Positions 37,309 to 49,208 of a stretch of DNA of 64,000 bases are shown one piece after another. The position numbers and the translations under genes were made by a program. How positions within the stretch are numbered: the stretch's first letter is position 1; the number at the start of each line of letters is the position of its first letter. The stretch spans positions 859,797 to 923,796 of the forward strand of contig JADCRB010000060.1 in assembly GCA_021464245.1 (NCBI GenBank), read 5' to 3'. The notes beneath the pieces were generated by a model, which saw nothing but the letters and a program-made list of their open reading frames with translations, ran no database searches and was not told where the DNA came from. This DNA is from Carallia brachiata (Eukaryota; Streptophyta; Magnoliopsida; Malpighiales; Rhizophoraceae).

Positions 37309-37393
37309 GGCCTTTCTTATCAAATATAACAGAGAAAAAACCAAAGCAAATGATAAAAATGCTTTCTTTCTGCTTCAGTGCTACAATTATTAG

Positions 37394-37523
37394 TATATAT
37401 ACATATGAGAGTCCATATGTTGGATTCCTTCAGGTTTCTGGGGAGACTTTTGGTTAAATTAACTCTTAATTTTAAGAGCATTTGCTAATTTGACTTGGCA
37501 TATATTCTCTTCTGTCAAGTCAA
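37394..37523 (-). promoter_or_regulatory. Likely NRG1 copy A promoter: TATA box and W-boxes
   Basis: TATATATA at 37394-37401 lies 86 bp upstream of the ATG. Two adjoining W-box cores (TTGACTTGAC on the minus strand) are at 37514-37523, and TTGACT on the plus strand is at 37490-37495. W-boxes bind WRKY factors and are common in immune gene promoters. The link to function is inference. Confidence 0.5.
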
Positions 37524-39225
37524 TGGTTTAACGTCTAGGAGCAGTCTAATCCAACAAATTTTCTTTAAAAGAACAAAGGGAACAAAAAAGGAAGGACAAT
37601 CGCTTTGCTTTGTGTTTAAGCTAGGAAATTTCATCTGAATTCCCTTTGTATTTACTTCTAGATGACATGAACATAATTAAAATTCTCACGCCAATTGAGA
37701 AAAAAAAAATAAAACAATGATTTATGGATGTTAATGAAAAAAAAAAAAAATCAGAAGTCTACATATTCATATATGCTATAGTGGAGATTCCACATAGATT
37801 CGTAATAACTTAAGAAAGTAAAAAAAAAAAAAAAAGTTATTTGTAAATAGGTCATAAAGATGAAACTTTTTGAAACACCTCATTTATTTTTTGATGCTTA
37901 GGCTTCATTCGCTATATTTCCTACTTGATCTAATTGGACTCAAAACATAAAAGGATATTTTTTTAGATTTAGTGTACACGGCGACTATTTTTGTGCACAA
38001 AAAATAAGCGTATTTGTATTTTGGGTAATACCTTAATAATTAAAATTTTAAATTTTTTATTTTAAAGATCTTAATTTTTAATTATAACAAGAAGTTATAA
38101 AATTAATGAAATTTGTAAAAATTAGTTTATTATACTCTTATTATTTAACTCATTACTCAACGAATCTTACAGTTAAAAAAAAAAAAAACACGCATAAATG
38201 GGCTTGTTTGATATCGCAGTTCGGCCACCGACAAACAACTCGATAATGACTTCAGTCCAATTGACCCGCTCAGTTGACAATGTCAAAAATGAGCTCTTTT
38301 ACGCGATCAAGGGAAAACGTCAATGGCTGTTTAGTTAGGTAGCCATTTCGGAATTGGCCTAAAGCAAGAAAAGGAAAATGAAATTGATTTACAAGTCGTT
38401 TTTTTTTTTTTGTTTTTTCTCTCGAAAGGGAAGGTAATAAATCCACCAAAGCAAAGAACAATTACATCACTCTAAATTAAAAAGGCCTATGTCTGGACCA
38501 CTGAACTCTTACAGCATCGTGCCAAAGCAATTGCGCCATTTGAGAGGGGGGTTGTAAGAATATGTGAAAACTCCATTTCAGTGGAAGTGCAAGATTTGCC
38601 TTCCGATCAGATAGATTTCTTGTTTTTTTTTTTTGGGTGCCATCCAGTCAGATTTTTCAGGCGAGTCTTGTTTTTTTTCGGCCGTTTTTGTTTGGGCCTT
38701 ACAAGCCCATTGGATTAAGCTGTTTTTACTGCGCAAGGTAAAATTGCTATTATGATCCAGGATCCATACGATGTTTTCCTCGCGTTTGCTTGCAAAATGT
38801 CCACATTTTCGTTTTTCTTTTTAAAACCTTCTTGATTGGCCGAACAAATTTCTCCTCCAGTGGCTTCTCTTCAACCCATTTCAGATTCAGTATTTCACAC
38901 CTCAAAAACCGAAAAAAAAAGTTGAAGAAATTGGGCATATATGCCACGCCCTAACGAGAGCAAGTAAACAGTTTCTATATGGAGCGTAAGTCACTCAAAA
39001 AGTAACATAAGTGTTAAGATTTCTTCGGACCGGGCAGAGATCGACCCTATGTGTAAAGACAAAAAAGAGTTTGACTGCAAGACCTACCCGTCAACTGGGG
39101 ACGAAAAGTCGGACTTGGTGATCCAACAGTGTCTTAAACTTGGGCCCTTACCTCAGCTTAGGCCTAATGTGCGTTTTAAATTTTCAATCTATCCTTTTCT
39201 TACACTCGATTGTCCCTCCAAAAGC
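37524..39225. other. Spacer A, duplicated at about 48040-49210
   Basis: No gene. From about 37655 on it aligns to 48040 onward, for example TTCTAGATGACATGA, ATATTCATATATGCTAT and ATTTCTCCTCCA. The short frames (38270-38461, 38750-38947) are not conserved as protein. Confidence 0.6.
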
Positions 39226-39723
39226 GGGATATGATATATTTTTTTTGTTTTAAATATTTTTATTTTTCATATATGAATTTTAATTTTTTTTAAAATTTTA
39301 TTTAAATTTTAATTTTTTAATTTTTTTATTAAATCAGTTTGTCCGTTGACAGAAAACGATCAATAAATTAAAAAAATGTTCAGACTTTACAAATATATTT
39401 GAAAAAAAGATTAAATACACTAATTAAAAATTTCTTTCATCAAAAAACATATATTCTGCATATTTAATTCAAATATTTATTAATTAAAAAATATATTTAA
39501 TATGTATATTTATTAACAAAAATATATTTAATTTAGGTATTTAATTTTTTAAATAATTTTTATCCAGTTAAATTTATTTATTAATAAATTAATATTTTTT
39601 ATAAATAAAAATATTAATTTAATAATAAATTTAAAAAATTTAAAATTTAAATAAAATATCAAAATATTTAAAATTTATACATAAAAAAAATAAAGATTTA
39701 GACAAAACAAAATATCATATCCC
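39226..39723. mobile_element. MULE-type MITE, 498 bp, inside PPR copy A
   Basis: Ends are GGGATATGATAT and ATATCATATCCC, with imperfect inverted similarity running much further in (for example TTTTATTTTTCATATATGAATTTTAA against the reverse complement of the other end). It is absent from PPR copy B, where flanking sequences CCAAAA and ACACGGGACC are adjacent. The 9 bases on each side (TCCAAAAGC and ATCAAAAAC) match at 6 of 9, like an aged 9-bp target duplication of the Mutator superfamily. Confidence 0.8.
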
Positions 39724-40249
39724 ATCAAAAACATGGGACCCCTGAATTTCAAATCCTCAATTTCTCAACTGAACAAAATCATTACGTCTCGTCCTCGTTC
39801 TTCTCAAACTCAATCAGGCATACCTCTCACTTCAAAAACCTTCTTCAAATCGAACACCGAAGACATCCTCGTAACTCGGCTGTGCAAGGACGGGAAGTTC
39901 AAAGAAGCCATTCACATCTTATGCGAGCAAAACCGCTTAAAAGAAGCGTTACAAGTTCTCCTCCGGATCGACAGGCCCTCGGCTCCTATTTACTCGACTC
40001 TCATTCAGTGTTGCCTTCAGAATCGGGCCCTTGAAGAGGGTAAAAGTGTTCATGAACACTTGAAGTCATCTGGGTTTTTACCCGGTTTGTTTATATTGAA
40101 CAGGCTTCTCGAAATGTACGCAAAATGCGATAGTTTAGTGCATGCCCAGAAGCTGTTTGATGAAATGAGTGAAAGGGATTTGAGTTCGTGGAAAGTTTTG
40201 ATTTCTGGGTATGCGATAAAATGGATTTCTTAAAGAAGGAAAAGAGTAG

Positions 40250-41326
40250 TGTTGAAATTAATTCAGATTCGTTATAAATTAGAATTTAGCATTTTAATAG
40301 AATTATGATTAGTTTGTCATATTTTCATTTGTTAGAGTCGGAATATAAGTTGTTAATTTAGTATATAAAGAGTTGAGAGTCACAAATTATTGTGTGACCG
40401 GTAAACATATTCGTTGAAAAGTTATAATTAATATGTTTACTTATTATTATTATTGTGTGACATTATTTAGTTAATAAATTAGTAGTGTTAAGTTAATTAA
40501 AATCTAACAGTAGTATCAGAACTAGTCGATCGAGAAGTCACTGTCACCGAATTTTGGATCCAATTAGTTAAAAATAAGATATATAATCTAAAACGAAGAA
40601 AAAGGAGCTGCCGGAGCGTCGTCGGATCCCCGCTGGAGCCGCTGCCGACCACCACGCGCCGCCACTAGAAGCCGTTTAGTCGCCGGACACCACCATCTGA
40701 AGCGCAGATCACCGATCTCCTCGATTCCAGCACCCACGCGTCGAAAATCTCGCCGAAAACCCGCGGATTGAAAGAAGACCGAAAGTTCCAGCCGCGTTCC
40801 CTCGCCGTTTTTTCACTTTCTCCCGGTCACCGCTACACCTCCAAACCGTCAGAATCTGACTCCCCGATGTCAAATCCACGATTTCCAGCCCAGAACGCAC
40901 TGTTTCGTCGCTGGAAACTCGCCTGTTTATCGCTGGACAATCGTGAAACTCCTTCTCACCGTCTTTCACATTACTCCTGCCGCCGACGGTGACGCAACTA
41001 CCAACCGGACGTCTCACTGAAGGTCTCTTCATCACTGGCCGGAGTTCTAGCCATCCATCGTCGGTGATTGTGTTTGATTTGTGCAGCCAGGAAATTTTTG
41101 ATGCGTGTATCGAGGAAGAAGAAGAAAAAATAACAATAAATAAAATCAAGGGTCAGATTGAAAATAAAAAAAATGAGACAGATCGAAGAAAAAGAAAAAA
41201 TAAGGAGTCAGAATGAAAAATTTAAAGGAGAGCAATAAAGAATTATTAAAAAAATAAAGAGTAAGAAAGAAAAGAATTATTGATGAATTTAAAGATTTGA
41301 CAGACGTGAAAAATATAAAAAATAAG
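40250..41326 (+). mobile_element. Remnant of a small LTR retroelement in PPR copy A
   Basis: A 260-bp LTR-like unit (40250-40509) starts TGTTGAAATTAATT and ends TCTAACA, followed at 40511 by TAGTATCAGAAC, close to the initiator-tRNA-Met primer site TGGTATCAGAGC used by many copia elements. The next 0.8 kb is GC-rich and then purine-rich and encodes no recognisable gag or pol. No second LTR is found; the PPR sequence resumes at TGTTGAATAAAAATG (41327), so the 3' LTR was probably lost through the shared TGTTGAA. Confidence 0.6.
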
Positions 41327-41579
41327 TGTTGAATAAAAATGCACCGAAGAGAGTTTTTCTTGGACCGTGATGATTTCTGGTTATGTGCGTCATAATAGAA
41401 CTCTTGAGGCTTTAGAGCTTTACAGAATGATGAACTGATGTGCGAATTCGAAGTCGAATAAGTTTACAGTTTCTAGTGCTATTGCTGCTGCAGCAGCGAT
41501 TCCAAGTTTAAGGCTTGGAAAAGAGATTCATGGTTGTATAATGAAAATTGGGTTGGACTCAGATGAGGGGGTTTGGAGT

Positions 41580-41877
41580 GCTATTAATTTCCATTGCTTC
41601 ACCGCCAGCTTAGCTTTAAATACCGTTAAAATAGCGAAGTAATTTATAATATCTATCAGTTTAATATTATTATGATATTTTTTTAATTTCAATCATCTAA
41701 ACGTTAAATATCACCAAGTATTTCTCTATAATATATGTCCTACTATAGGATAAGATGAATATATTTGGATTTTATAGAAGAAAGTAATTATTATTAACTT
41801 TTTTTGTTTAATAAATTTGGTTTCATCTATCAACAAAATGAAAAAAAAAAAAAAAAAAGGCAATGGAAATTAATAGC
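41580..41877. mobile_element. MITE with 18-bp perfect terminal inverted repeats
   Basis: GCTATTAATTTCCATTGC at 41580-41597 is the exact reverse complement of 41860-41877. Total length is 298 bp, with no coding capacity. A TA just inside each end could be a mariner-type (Stowaway) target duplication. Similarity to PPR copy B stops exactly at its left end, but the PPR does not resume at the right end, so a larger event took place here. Confidence 0.75.
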
Positions 41878-44800
41878 CTTGTACCCTTGCGCCTCCAATA
41901 GAAATTAATCGTCCAGAATTTTTGCATCTCATGTTGATTAAGTGTTGGATTCCATCTCCTGATTTTTGTTTTTTGATTAATTGGCTTCGATTAGAATTAA
42001 AATTTAAGACTGCTACTCTTGAAAGACAACTCATGACCATAGCTCATTGGTCCTCTTGGCCATTCGTGCATATAGGTGGCTAGTTTGCAGATTATGATGA
42101 CAAGGGCAAAGTAGTGATTATGGGAAGAATGAGGATTGCGTCCTTTTTTCCATCTTTTAATTTTTCTTTTCCCATTTTTCCTTCGCATGCAAGTGGCTGC
42201 CTCCGAGCATAATAAATTTCAGGTATATCTTATTTCAATGAATTGAAGACATCAAAGAAAATATCAATTATGTTTTGTTCTCTAAGTACAGTTCAATTAT
42301 TTTGCTGATTTTCTGGCAAAATCGAGAGCTTCTTGGCTATTCTGGTCTACCATAATTGTTTCCCCCTAATAGCACCAAATTCTCGTCTCTAAATTACAAT
42401 AACAAGACCCCAATTTAATTACACCTCTATTAGCCTGAACTAACCCCAAATATCACATTGCAGCATCTTATATTCCTTTAAGAACAGACAGATTTTTCTC
42501 CTTAAATGTAACTAATCTAGACCTAGCAACACATGGCAACGACCATATTCCCCACATGCAGTACCCGAATATCTATTTTATTTTAGCTATTATGGCCAAA
42601 CTTGTCGTGTCTAATATAGCAAGACAACTCATAAGTTTTTCCTAAAGAGCATGCATATTTTCCCTTCCACAACATCACTTTGTCTTCTCTAACATGACAA
42701 GAAAACACTAATAAGTTTCACGAAATTCTTAATTAATTTTTGGGGCTAAGTTGCACAGCAGCTAATCAATATAAACTGAAAAGAAAATTCACCGAAAAAG
42801 CAAAGATAATTGATAGTAGCACATTTGTCACCATTTTGAATATTAGACCCATTCCATAATCCTTCAAATTTTTAGCTCCAATTGACGAAATTCCACGTGT
42901 GCAGCCTCTGGGAATGTCCAAACCAAAACGAAAGCAAATTGATATGTGGTTTCAAGCATGGATCTTCGGCCATCGAACTCCCATTTGGCAAGACCATATG
43001 CTAATCTGCCTAAACCCTAACAACTCCTCCATTTGCTCCCTAATTTTCTAATTAGAATACCATTTAGCTAAATCCCATAAGCCCATTTTAACTTCTTCCA
43101 AGTTAAAGGGAAATTACTTGTTGGGAAAAAAAATTTTGGGGGGGTTTTTGAGGTATTGAGATGGTTTTGTCATGAGGGAAGAAATGAAATGAATGATGTA
43201 GGTTAGGTGAATACTACAAGTGTGTTGGCACCTTATTTTGGGCTTGCTGCCATTACTGAAAAAGAAAAGAGAATTTAAAGCCAAGAAAGGGTATCGTGGA
43301 GTGAGCTAGAGTATTGGCAATAGTTGTAGTAGAAGCTGAGGGGAAAATAACACAAATAAAAATAGAAATATTATATACATATATTCGTACACACACACAC
43401 ATATATAAATATAATAATTATTTTTTTACTATATTAGTAAAAAAATTTTTTTTTTAAAGAATCTTATATAATATTTATCTTTTGTATTCTAATGTAACAT
43501 ATATTTAGATCTAAATTTTAATTTTATAAAAATAAAAAAAATTTATTACTCGAGTGCAACACCACCCAAATAAACAATGAGCAACAATACATATTTTAGA
43601 TAATTTTGTCTTGAGTAGTGTTTCGGTTGAAACTATAATTGATATTTTTTAAAACAAAACTGATAATTTTTTAAATATAAAAATAATAATTATTTCAAAA
43701 ATATCAATATTCATTTAAAAAATATCAATCATAATTTTTATTAAAAAATTACTCAAAATAAAAATATCTGATACACTAACATTTTTTTTCATAAAAAAAT
43801 ATCGCGAACCCATGAAAGAGATGGAAAATTTGTATTGCTAGCATATGCGCGTAGCGTGATTCGCGGGATCATATCAGAGATTCATGGTGATAAAATAAAG
43901 GAGCAGGGTCGTTATCGATGTGGAAAGAGAGAAACAATTTGAATATGGATGCCTGAAAGTTCAATAAATATATATATACATACGCGTGTGTGGAAGTGAC
44001 ACTGATTTTTTTTAACAAAGAAGAACTCGAAAAGAAACGTCACAATTTTTTTCGCTTATTTATGAGGATACCTTTATTGTGTAATGCTTATTTTTACATT
44101 CGCGAAAAATTCCTTATTACAGGGATACTATATGCTATTCTGTTTAAAGACAATTCGTCCTCAATTTTCTTCCAACCGTCGTGCTTTAAATCTTAATAAT
44201 CTCTTGCCCAACGGCAATTTTAAAAAACCTCTAACCAAACCATTTTTAATGTCAACGCTTCCCTTCCACACTCCGATAACTATTTTTTATATTTGTTCAT
44301 CGTTCTTCATCACCGCATAAGATTATCAAATTTTCTAGCTGCACGCCACTTATCATGTTTTTTATATCTATCACAGAGGGATTCCTGCTCTAAACAAACT
44401 CTTATGTTTCACCTTATCTAAACTTAAAATGAACCATATTTATAGCACCTTACATGCTAATATAACGATACACAATTTCTTAAATAATTCTCTGTCCTTT
44501 CCTTGTAATTCTCTTCTGTCAACAATCCACGCGTCCCTAGACTCTCATATATTCATGTCTTTTTTCATGCCTTAGGCACATCCTTTATAAAACTTCCATT
44601 CTTTGTTCACTACGTCTCTCCAAACAAGTCATAAAACACACATAAATCAAGTCTAACTTTTGCACAAACTCTAATAAATCTTCAAGCTTCTAGCAAATTG
44701 CACTCATCATAGCCTCGAGCTTTAAATTCTCTTCCCAAATTGTAGAAATTTAATCTTCGATAAATCCAAGAGTTCCAGCTATTATTCTCACACATTAAAT

Positions 44801-46075
44801 ATGATATTCTTTATCATATACCACGGCAGCACAACCAATTGAACCTCAAACGACAACATCTAGGTCCTCTACATACCAAAGACCAACTTTTACCTTTCAA
44901 ACACAAGATACGTGGTCGCCTCAAAGGCAGCAGGCAAGTCCATAAGCACAAAGTTCCATTCTTCGCTCTTCCATTATGTCAATCACCTAAATGGACGACT
45001 TCATTTTCCCTCCATGAACATTGCACTTCTTCTTTTCAAATGCACAACATCAACCCCTAAGAACCTACAGTGGGGAGAACATGCTTTCCGATTAAAAGAC
45101 CCCAAAGTTTTATATGTACATTCTGACAAGTGTGGCCCCAAGTTATTATATCTAACCCACCAAAACTGTCTCACAAGCTTAAATGATAGCAATCTATATC
45201 TTCCACCAAGTTAACTCATACTCCTTGCAATCATAAACAGAATATGCAAAAGATTCCACAATCACTGCTGATATTATTGATCCCATTACTAAGGTAAGCT
45301 CATCTCGTTGAGTACTAGCAAATGATCTCTAACATCACATTGATATTCTATATTATTAAGACTCACATTTTCAAAAGTCTATTACTCACATTTTTCCTTG
45401 GTAGCATATGACCACATTTTTTAATCATTCCCAATTTTCTATCCTTACTTCTCATTTACTTCTCCAAGCATTCGTATCTCTAATTAATTATTATGCCTAT
45501 TGCTCATATCTCTAATCAATTATTATGCCTATTGCTCAATTTCACTTCAAATTCATCTCCCACTTCTATGGATTACTCATCACTCAACTTCTGAAATTAG
45601 AATAATTAAACGCTCCAAGTTGCTCCTTGAATTTGAAATGCTACGTACTCTTTCTTGTGAACTGCGATTATTTTATTCATAGCACCCTTAGCAAAATGGT
45701 ACCCAATTAAAAACACAACTCAAGCACAAAACTAAACAACTGCTATGGACAAAAACCGTACTTCCAAAACCCAATAGGACATCCCAGCAACTAGGACCAC
45801 AAAAAAAACAATCCCACCGCGAAGGCTAAGGCCTATGTTACTTTGCAAACACAAAAGGGACTATTATACTCCCCAATCACTTTCTTTTATATTACATCCA
45901 ATTTCCAGACAAGGAGATAACAATTGAAAATAATCACAAAAGTTTGAGAATACCTCGTAGTTAACAGAATGTCCATGAAACGTACTAATAAATGAGTCCA
46001 AACACTACTGTAAACTTTAATAAATCATCGCCCCATTACGAATATCAGCAATCCTTTAGTCCTTAAATTATATTG
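41878..46075. other. Region of about 4.2 kb without recognised gene
   Basis: It is part of the segment that separates the two pieces of PPR copy A. At 43980-46070 the sequence is more even in composition and C-rich on the plus strand; overlapping frames at 44839-45214 have no known domain. It might be a degraded long element, but I saw no LTRs or primer site. Confidence 0.4.
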
Positions 46076-46726
46076 TTATCCCACTTCATCAAAGGTGTAT
46101 TCGGTCTCGATTGTTTGTTTGAATTGCACTCTCCTAAACCTTCGGGAACTTGAAGTAGATCCACCATCGCTGCTTGGAGTCAAGGGGGTACTCATCGGCG
46201 AGCTTGGAGTGATGGGGGTACTCGTTGCCGAGCTCGAAGGCGATGCAAATCCATGGTGATTCTTCGACGATGATGATCCTTCTGATGAGTGTGGAGCAGT
46301 GGAACTGCTTGTGAGATTCAGCTTCTTGGTTAATTCTGTCACATGGACCAAAACTTGCAGGATTTGCTCGTATTGTGCAAGCTGCAAATTGACCCTGAGA
46401 AATTCATCAAGAGCAGCAGAAATTATGTCAATCTTTTTTTCATACCTCTTGAAGTTGAACTTGTACCATCGAACATTTGAGCAGGAAGAAATAACATCCT
46501 TGGCGCCTTCCAATAGCCCGCACAGTCTCAGGGTTTCTTCTCTTGGGAACTTGTCTTGCAGCTGAGGACCTAACTTGTCGATTTCTTGGAGCTTCTTAAT
46601 CAGTATTTCCACTTTTGATTTAAGAAGTTGCAGCTTGTGCTTGAATCTAGAGGCTTGAGCTTCTGCTTTTATGATCGCTTGAAGTAGGCTATGCAACACT
46701 AATAACAGAGTTGATACTGGCTCCAT
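46076..46726 (-). CDS. RPW8-domain-only protein
   Basis: A single minus-strand exon of 216 aa from ATG 46726 (an in-frame TTG lies four codons upstream). The RPW8 domain is at about 1-140: hydrophobic start STLLLVLHSLLQAII, then coiled helices; the EETLRLCGLLEGAKDVISSC block and VNLQLAQYEQI parallel EETKRLRDLLTEGEALVLAC and IDLQLQQYEGI of the NRG1-like copy A. A Ser/Pro/Thr-rich tail (about 142-195) and a basic end follow. There is no P-loop, NB-ARC or LRR. RPW8-only proteins of Arabidopsis target the extrahaustorial membrane and give broad mildew resistance; some interact with NLRs. It probably came from the N-terminal exon of an RNL. Function here is inference. Confidence 0.85.
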   Translation of the reverse strand: MEPVSTLLLVLHSLLQAIIKAEAQASRFKHKLQLLKSKVEILIKKLQEIDKLGPQLQDKFPREETLRLCGLLEGAKDVISSCSNVRWYKFNFKRYEKKIDIISAALDEFLRVNLQLAQYEQILQVLVHVTELTKKLNLTSSSTAPHSSEGSSSSKNHHGFASPSSSATSTPITPSSPMSTPLTPSSDGGSTSSSRRFRRVQFKQTIETEYTFDEVG

Positions 46727-46948
46727 CACCACAATCAAGCGACAAAAAGGTTAAAACAATTTTTGTGTGGTCTTCAACTCTTATGGAGATAAAGAAGCTA
46801 AAGTAGGGTTTGGCTTGAAGCATTGGACAAGATTAGTTTTATCCTTTTTGGCCGTTTCCTAATTAAATAAATATTACGGGTATCTGGTCTAGTCACTAGT
46901 GGCCATATGCATCCGCCAAACCCCTTTCCCGAGAAGCTAAATTATGCA

Positions 46949-47165
46949 CTTCCTTGACTTGTGTGGGTAAGATCAGCGCGGTCACCCTGATCATGCTCTT
47001 TAGTGCTCTGAGTTGCTACTTGACACAGACCAATCGTATAACTTTTGTTGGTGTTCATTCTGCTTGCGTCCGCGCTGGATTAGTTGATATAAAGGGCTTG
47101 TGTACTATTTTCATTCCATAAAAATTAAATATAATTTAGCCCAAACCGCCGAACATTATACATGT
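46949..47165 (+). pseudogene. PPR gene fragment, 3' part, probably of copy A
   Basis: Aligns by eye with 50447-50660 of PPR copy B: shared stretches include TGAGTTGCTACT, ATAACTTTTGTTGGTGTTC and GCTGGATTAGTTGATA. Many small indels destroy the frame. In copy B this part lies about 370 bp after the point where copy A breaks off at 41579, so copy A was split by about 5.4 kb. Confidence 0.75.
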
Positions 47166-49208
47166 CTAATTGATTGACTGGTTCGGGGTGATTCGAAGAC
47201 GTTGAGAATCTATATCTATATCCTATCCTTTTTTTTTTTTTTTTCACCAAAGAGGTTAGGTCCAAAATTAAATTAAAATATCTTTAAAAAAATTGACCAT
47301 AATCACATAATTCGTAAGTAAACTCTGTAACTCTTCTAATGGATAATTGAGGATAATCAGTCTCCAACCTTAAGTAAGAGTAAAGGAGATAAGTCAATTT
47401 ATGACCTCATTTTACTCACGATAAATATGAGTTAGTTGAATAGAGTAATCTCTCCGCATGAATTTGCTGTAATATATTCTATTTATGTCTAAATATAATT
47501 AGACAAAGCTCACTGAAAGAAAGTATTTAATGTTCTAGTAATTAACAAAGTATATGAACAAAAACATTAATGACAAAAAGGGTCGCCAATTTGACTACTT
47601 TTTAAATTAAAATTACAACATTTTTTTTTTAAATTGGTCTCAACATTTTTTTTTCGTCAGTAATTTTTTCGTTGGTCGGCTTTTAAATGTGTCACGCCAG
47701 CATGCCAGATTTGATTCGGATGCTGCATCATTATTTTTGATAATGTGGCATTTTTTTAAAAAGAAATCTAAAAGTTTAAAGAATTGAAAAATTGGTAAAT
47801 ATTCCAAAAAATAATTAAGCAAAATATTGGTCTTCGGAAAAGAAAGCAAAGGAGGTGAAAGAGCGCAATCCAAGCAGCACGTAAAGTGGATAGAACGGGT
47901 GAAGAAGCAAAGATGATGTGTAATAAATAAATAAATAAATAAATAAACATTAAAGTACTCAAATTATGACGGCAAAATTTCATTTTGGGGTTTTTACCAT
48001 TATAGGGGACCTCATGGCTCAAATAATTTTAGTTACTGTTGATTTCTAGATGACATGAAAAAAAAAATTAAAATTCTCAAGCCAATTGAAAGAAAAGAAA
48101 ATTAAATAATGATTTTTTTTTCCATTAATGAAATAGAAATAGAAGTCTAGAACCATCACCTACATATATTCATATATGCTATGATGGATTCCACTTAGAT
48201 GCGTAATAAATTAAGAAAGTGCAAAAAAAAAATAAAATAAAATGGTTATTTGTAAATAGGTCATAAAGATATATTTATAGAAATTATTTGGCTCTTTATT
48301 TGAAAGATTAAGTCTAACGTTAATTGGATTAAACAATTAAGTATAGTCTAGTAACTATTAAATATAACTTTTTTGAAATTCACACCTCTTTCTTTTTTGT
48401 TGATACTCAGGGCTCATTCGTAGTTAAATTGCCTACTCAATCTAATTGGACCAAAAATATAGAAGGATGTTGTTTGTGATTCAGACGACTATTTCTATGT
48501 GTTAAAAATAAGCCTGTTTGTCTTTTAAAGAATACTTTAATAATTAAGAATTTATATTTTTATTTTAAAAATTTTAAATTTTAATTCTAAAACAAATTGT
48601 TAAATTAATAAGAATTGTAAGAATTTCCTCATTGTTAAATTAATAAGAATTGTGCGAATTTTTTCATTGTACTTTTATTATCTAATTCATGACTTATAAG
48701 TCTCGTGGTGAAAAAAAAAAAAAGCACACAAATGAGCATTGCGTTATGACTTCGATCCCATTGACCCACATAGTGGACAAATGTCAAAAAAAAAAAAAAA
48801 AGAAAAAACAATGGTTTCATTGTTTTTGCTTGCAAATGTTCACATTTTCGTTTTCTTTTGTAAACGTTATTGATTGGCCAAACAAATTTCTCCTCCAATA
48901 GTTTTTCGTGGAGTCATCGGCATTTCAGTATGTCACACCTAAAAAAACGAAAAAAAAAAACAATAAAGAAATTGGGCCTACAGGCCAGGCCCTAATGAGA
49001 ATAACTAGACAGTTTCTATAGGGCATAAGCGTGCAAAGGTTTCCTCCGGCCAGCCACAGATTGACTCTCCAGTGCAAAGACGGAAGAAAGCTTGACGGTG
49101 AGACCCACCCGTCCAGCGGAGATGAAAGTCGGACTAAGCCATCCGACGGTGCTTGAAAATTGGGCCCTTAACTGAGAGTGGGCCTAACGTTCGTTTTCAA
49201 TTTTCAAA
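47166..49208. other. Spacer B, duplicate of 37655-39200
   Basis: No gene. 47166-48040 has no match in copy A that I could see; from 48040 on it follows spacer A, without the MITE. Confidence 0.6.
47922..47947. repeat. (AAAT)n microsatellite
   Basis: About six units of AATA/AAAT in a row at the start of the duplicated spacer B. Confidence 0.85.

Larger units (their letters stand above)
39185..41579 (+). pseudogene. PPR protein gene, copy A, 5' part, broken by insertions
   Basis: Coding relics begin at about 39200 and resume at 39733 (GPLNFKSSISQLNKI, EDILVTRLCKDGKF) with PPR units such as YSTLIQCCLQNRALEEGK and LEMYAKCDSLVHAQKLFDEM up to 40230, then 41343-41579 (EALELYRMMN, IPSLRLGKEIHG). 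PPR proteins bind organelle RNA; the unit style is of the PLS class. Breaks relative to copy B: about 56 bp lost near 39205, a MITE at 39226-39723, an LTR-element remnant at 40250-41326, TGA at 41436-41438, and loss of the reading at 41580 where an inverted-repeat element begins. A matching 3' piece lies at 46949-47165. Confidence 0.85.

Noticed and set aside
36547..37344. Start of NRG1 copy A at 37344
   Set aside because: That codon is TTG; the first ATG in frame is at 37308 and gives a normal RPW8 start.
44839..45214. Overlapping frames of 73 and 100 codons
   Set aside because: No domain, no codon-use signal I could see, and the larger one does not start at ATG in a gene-like context.
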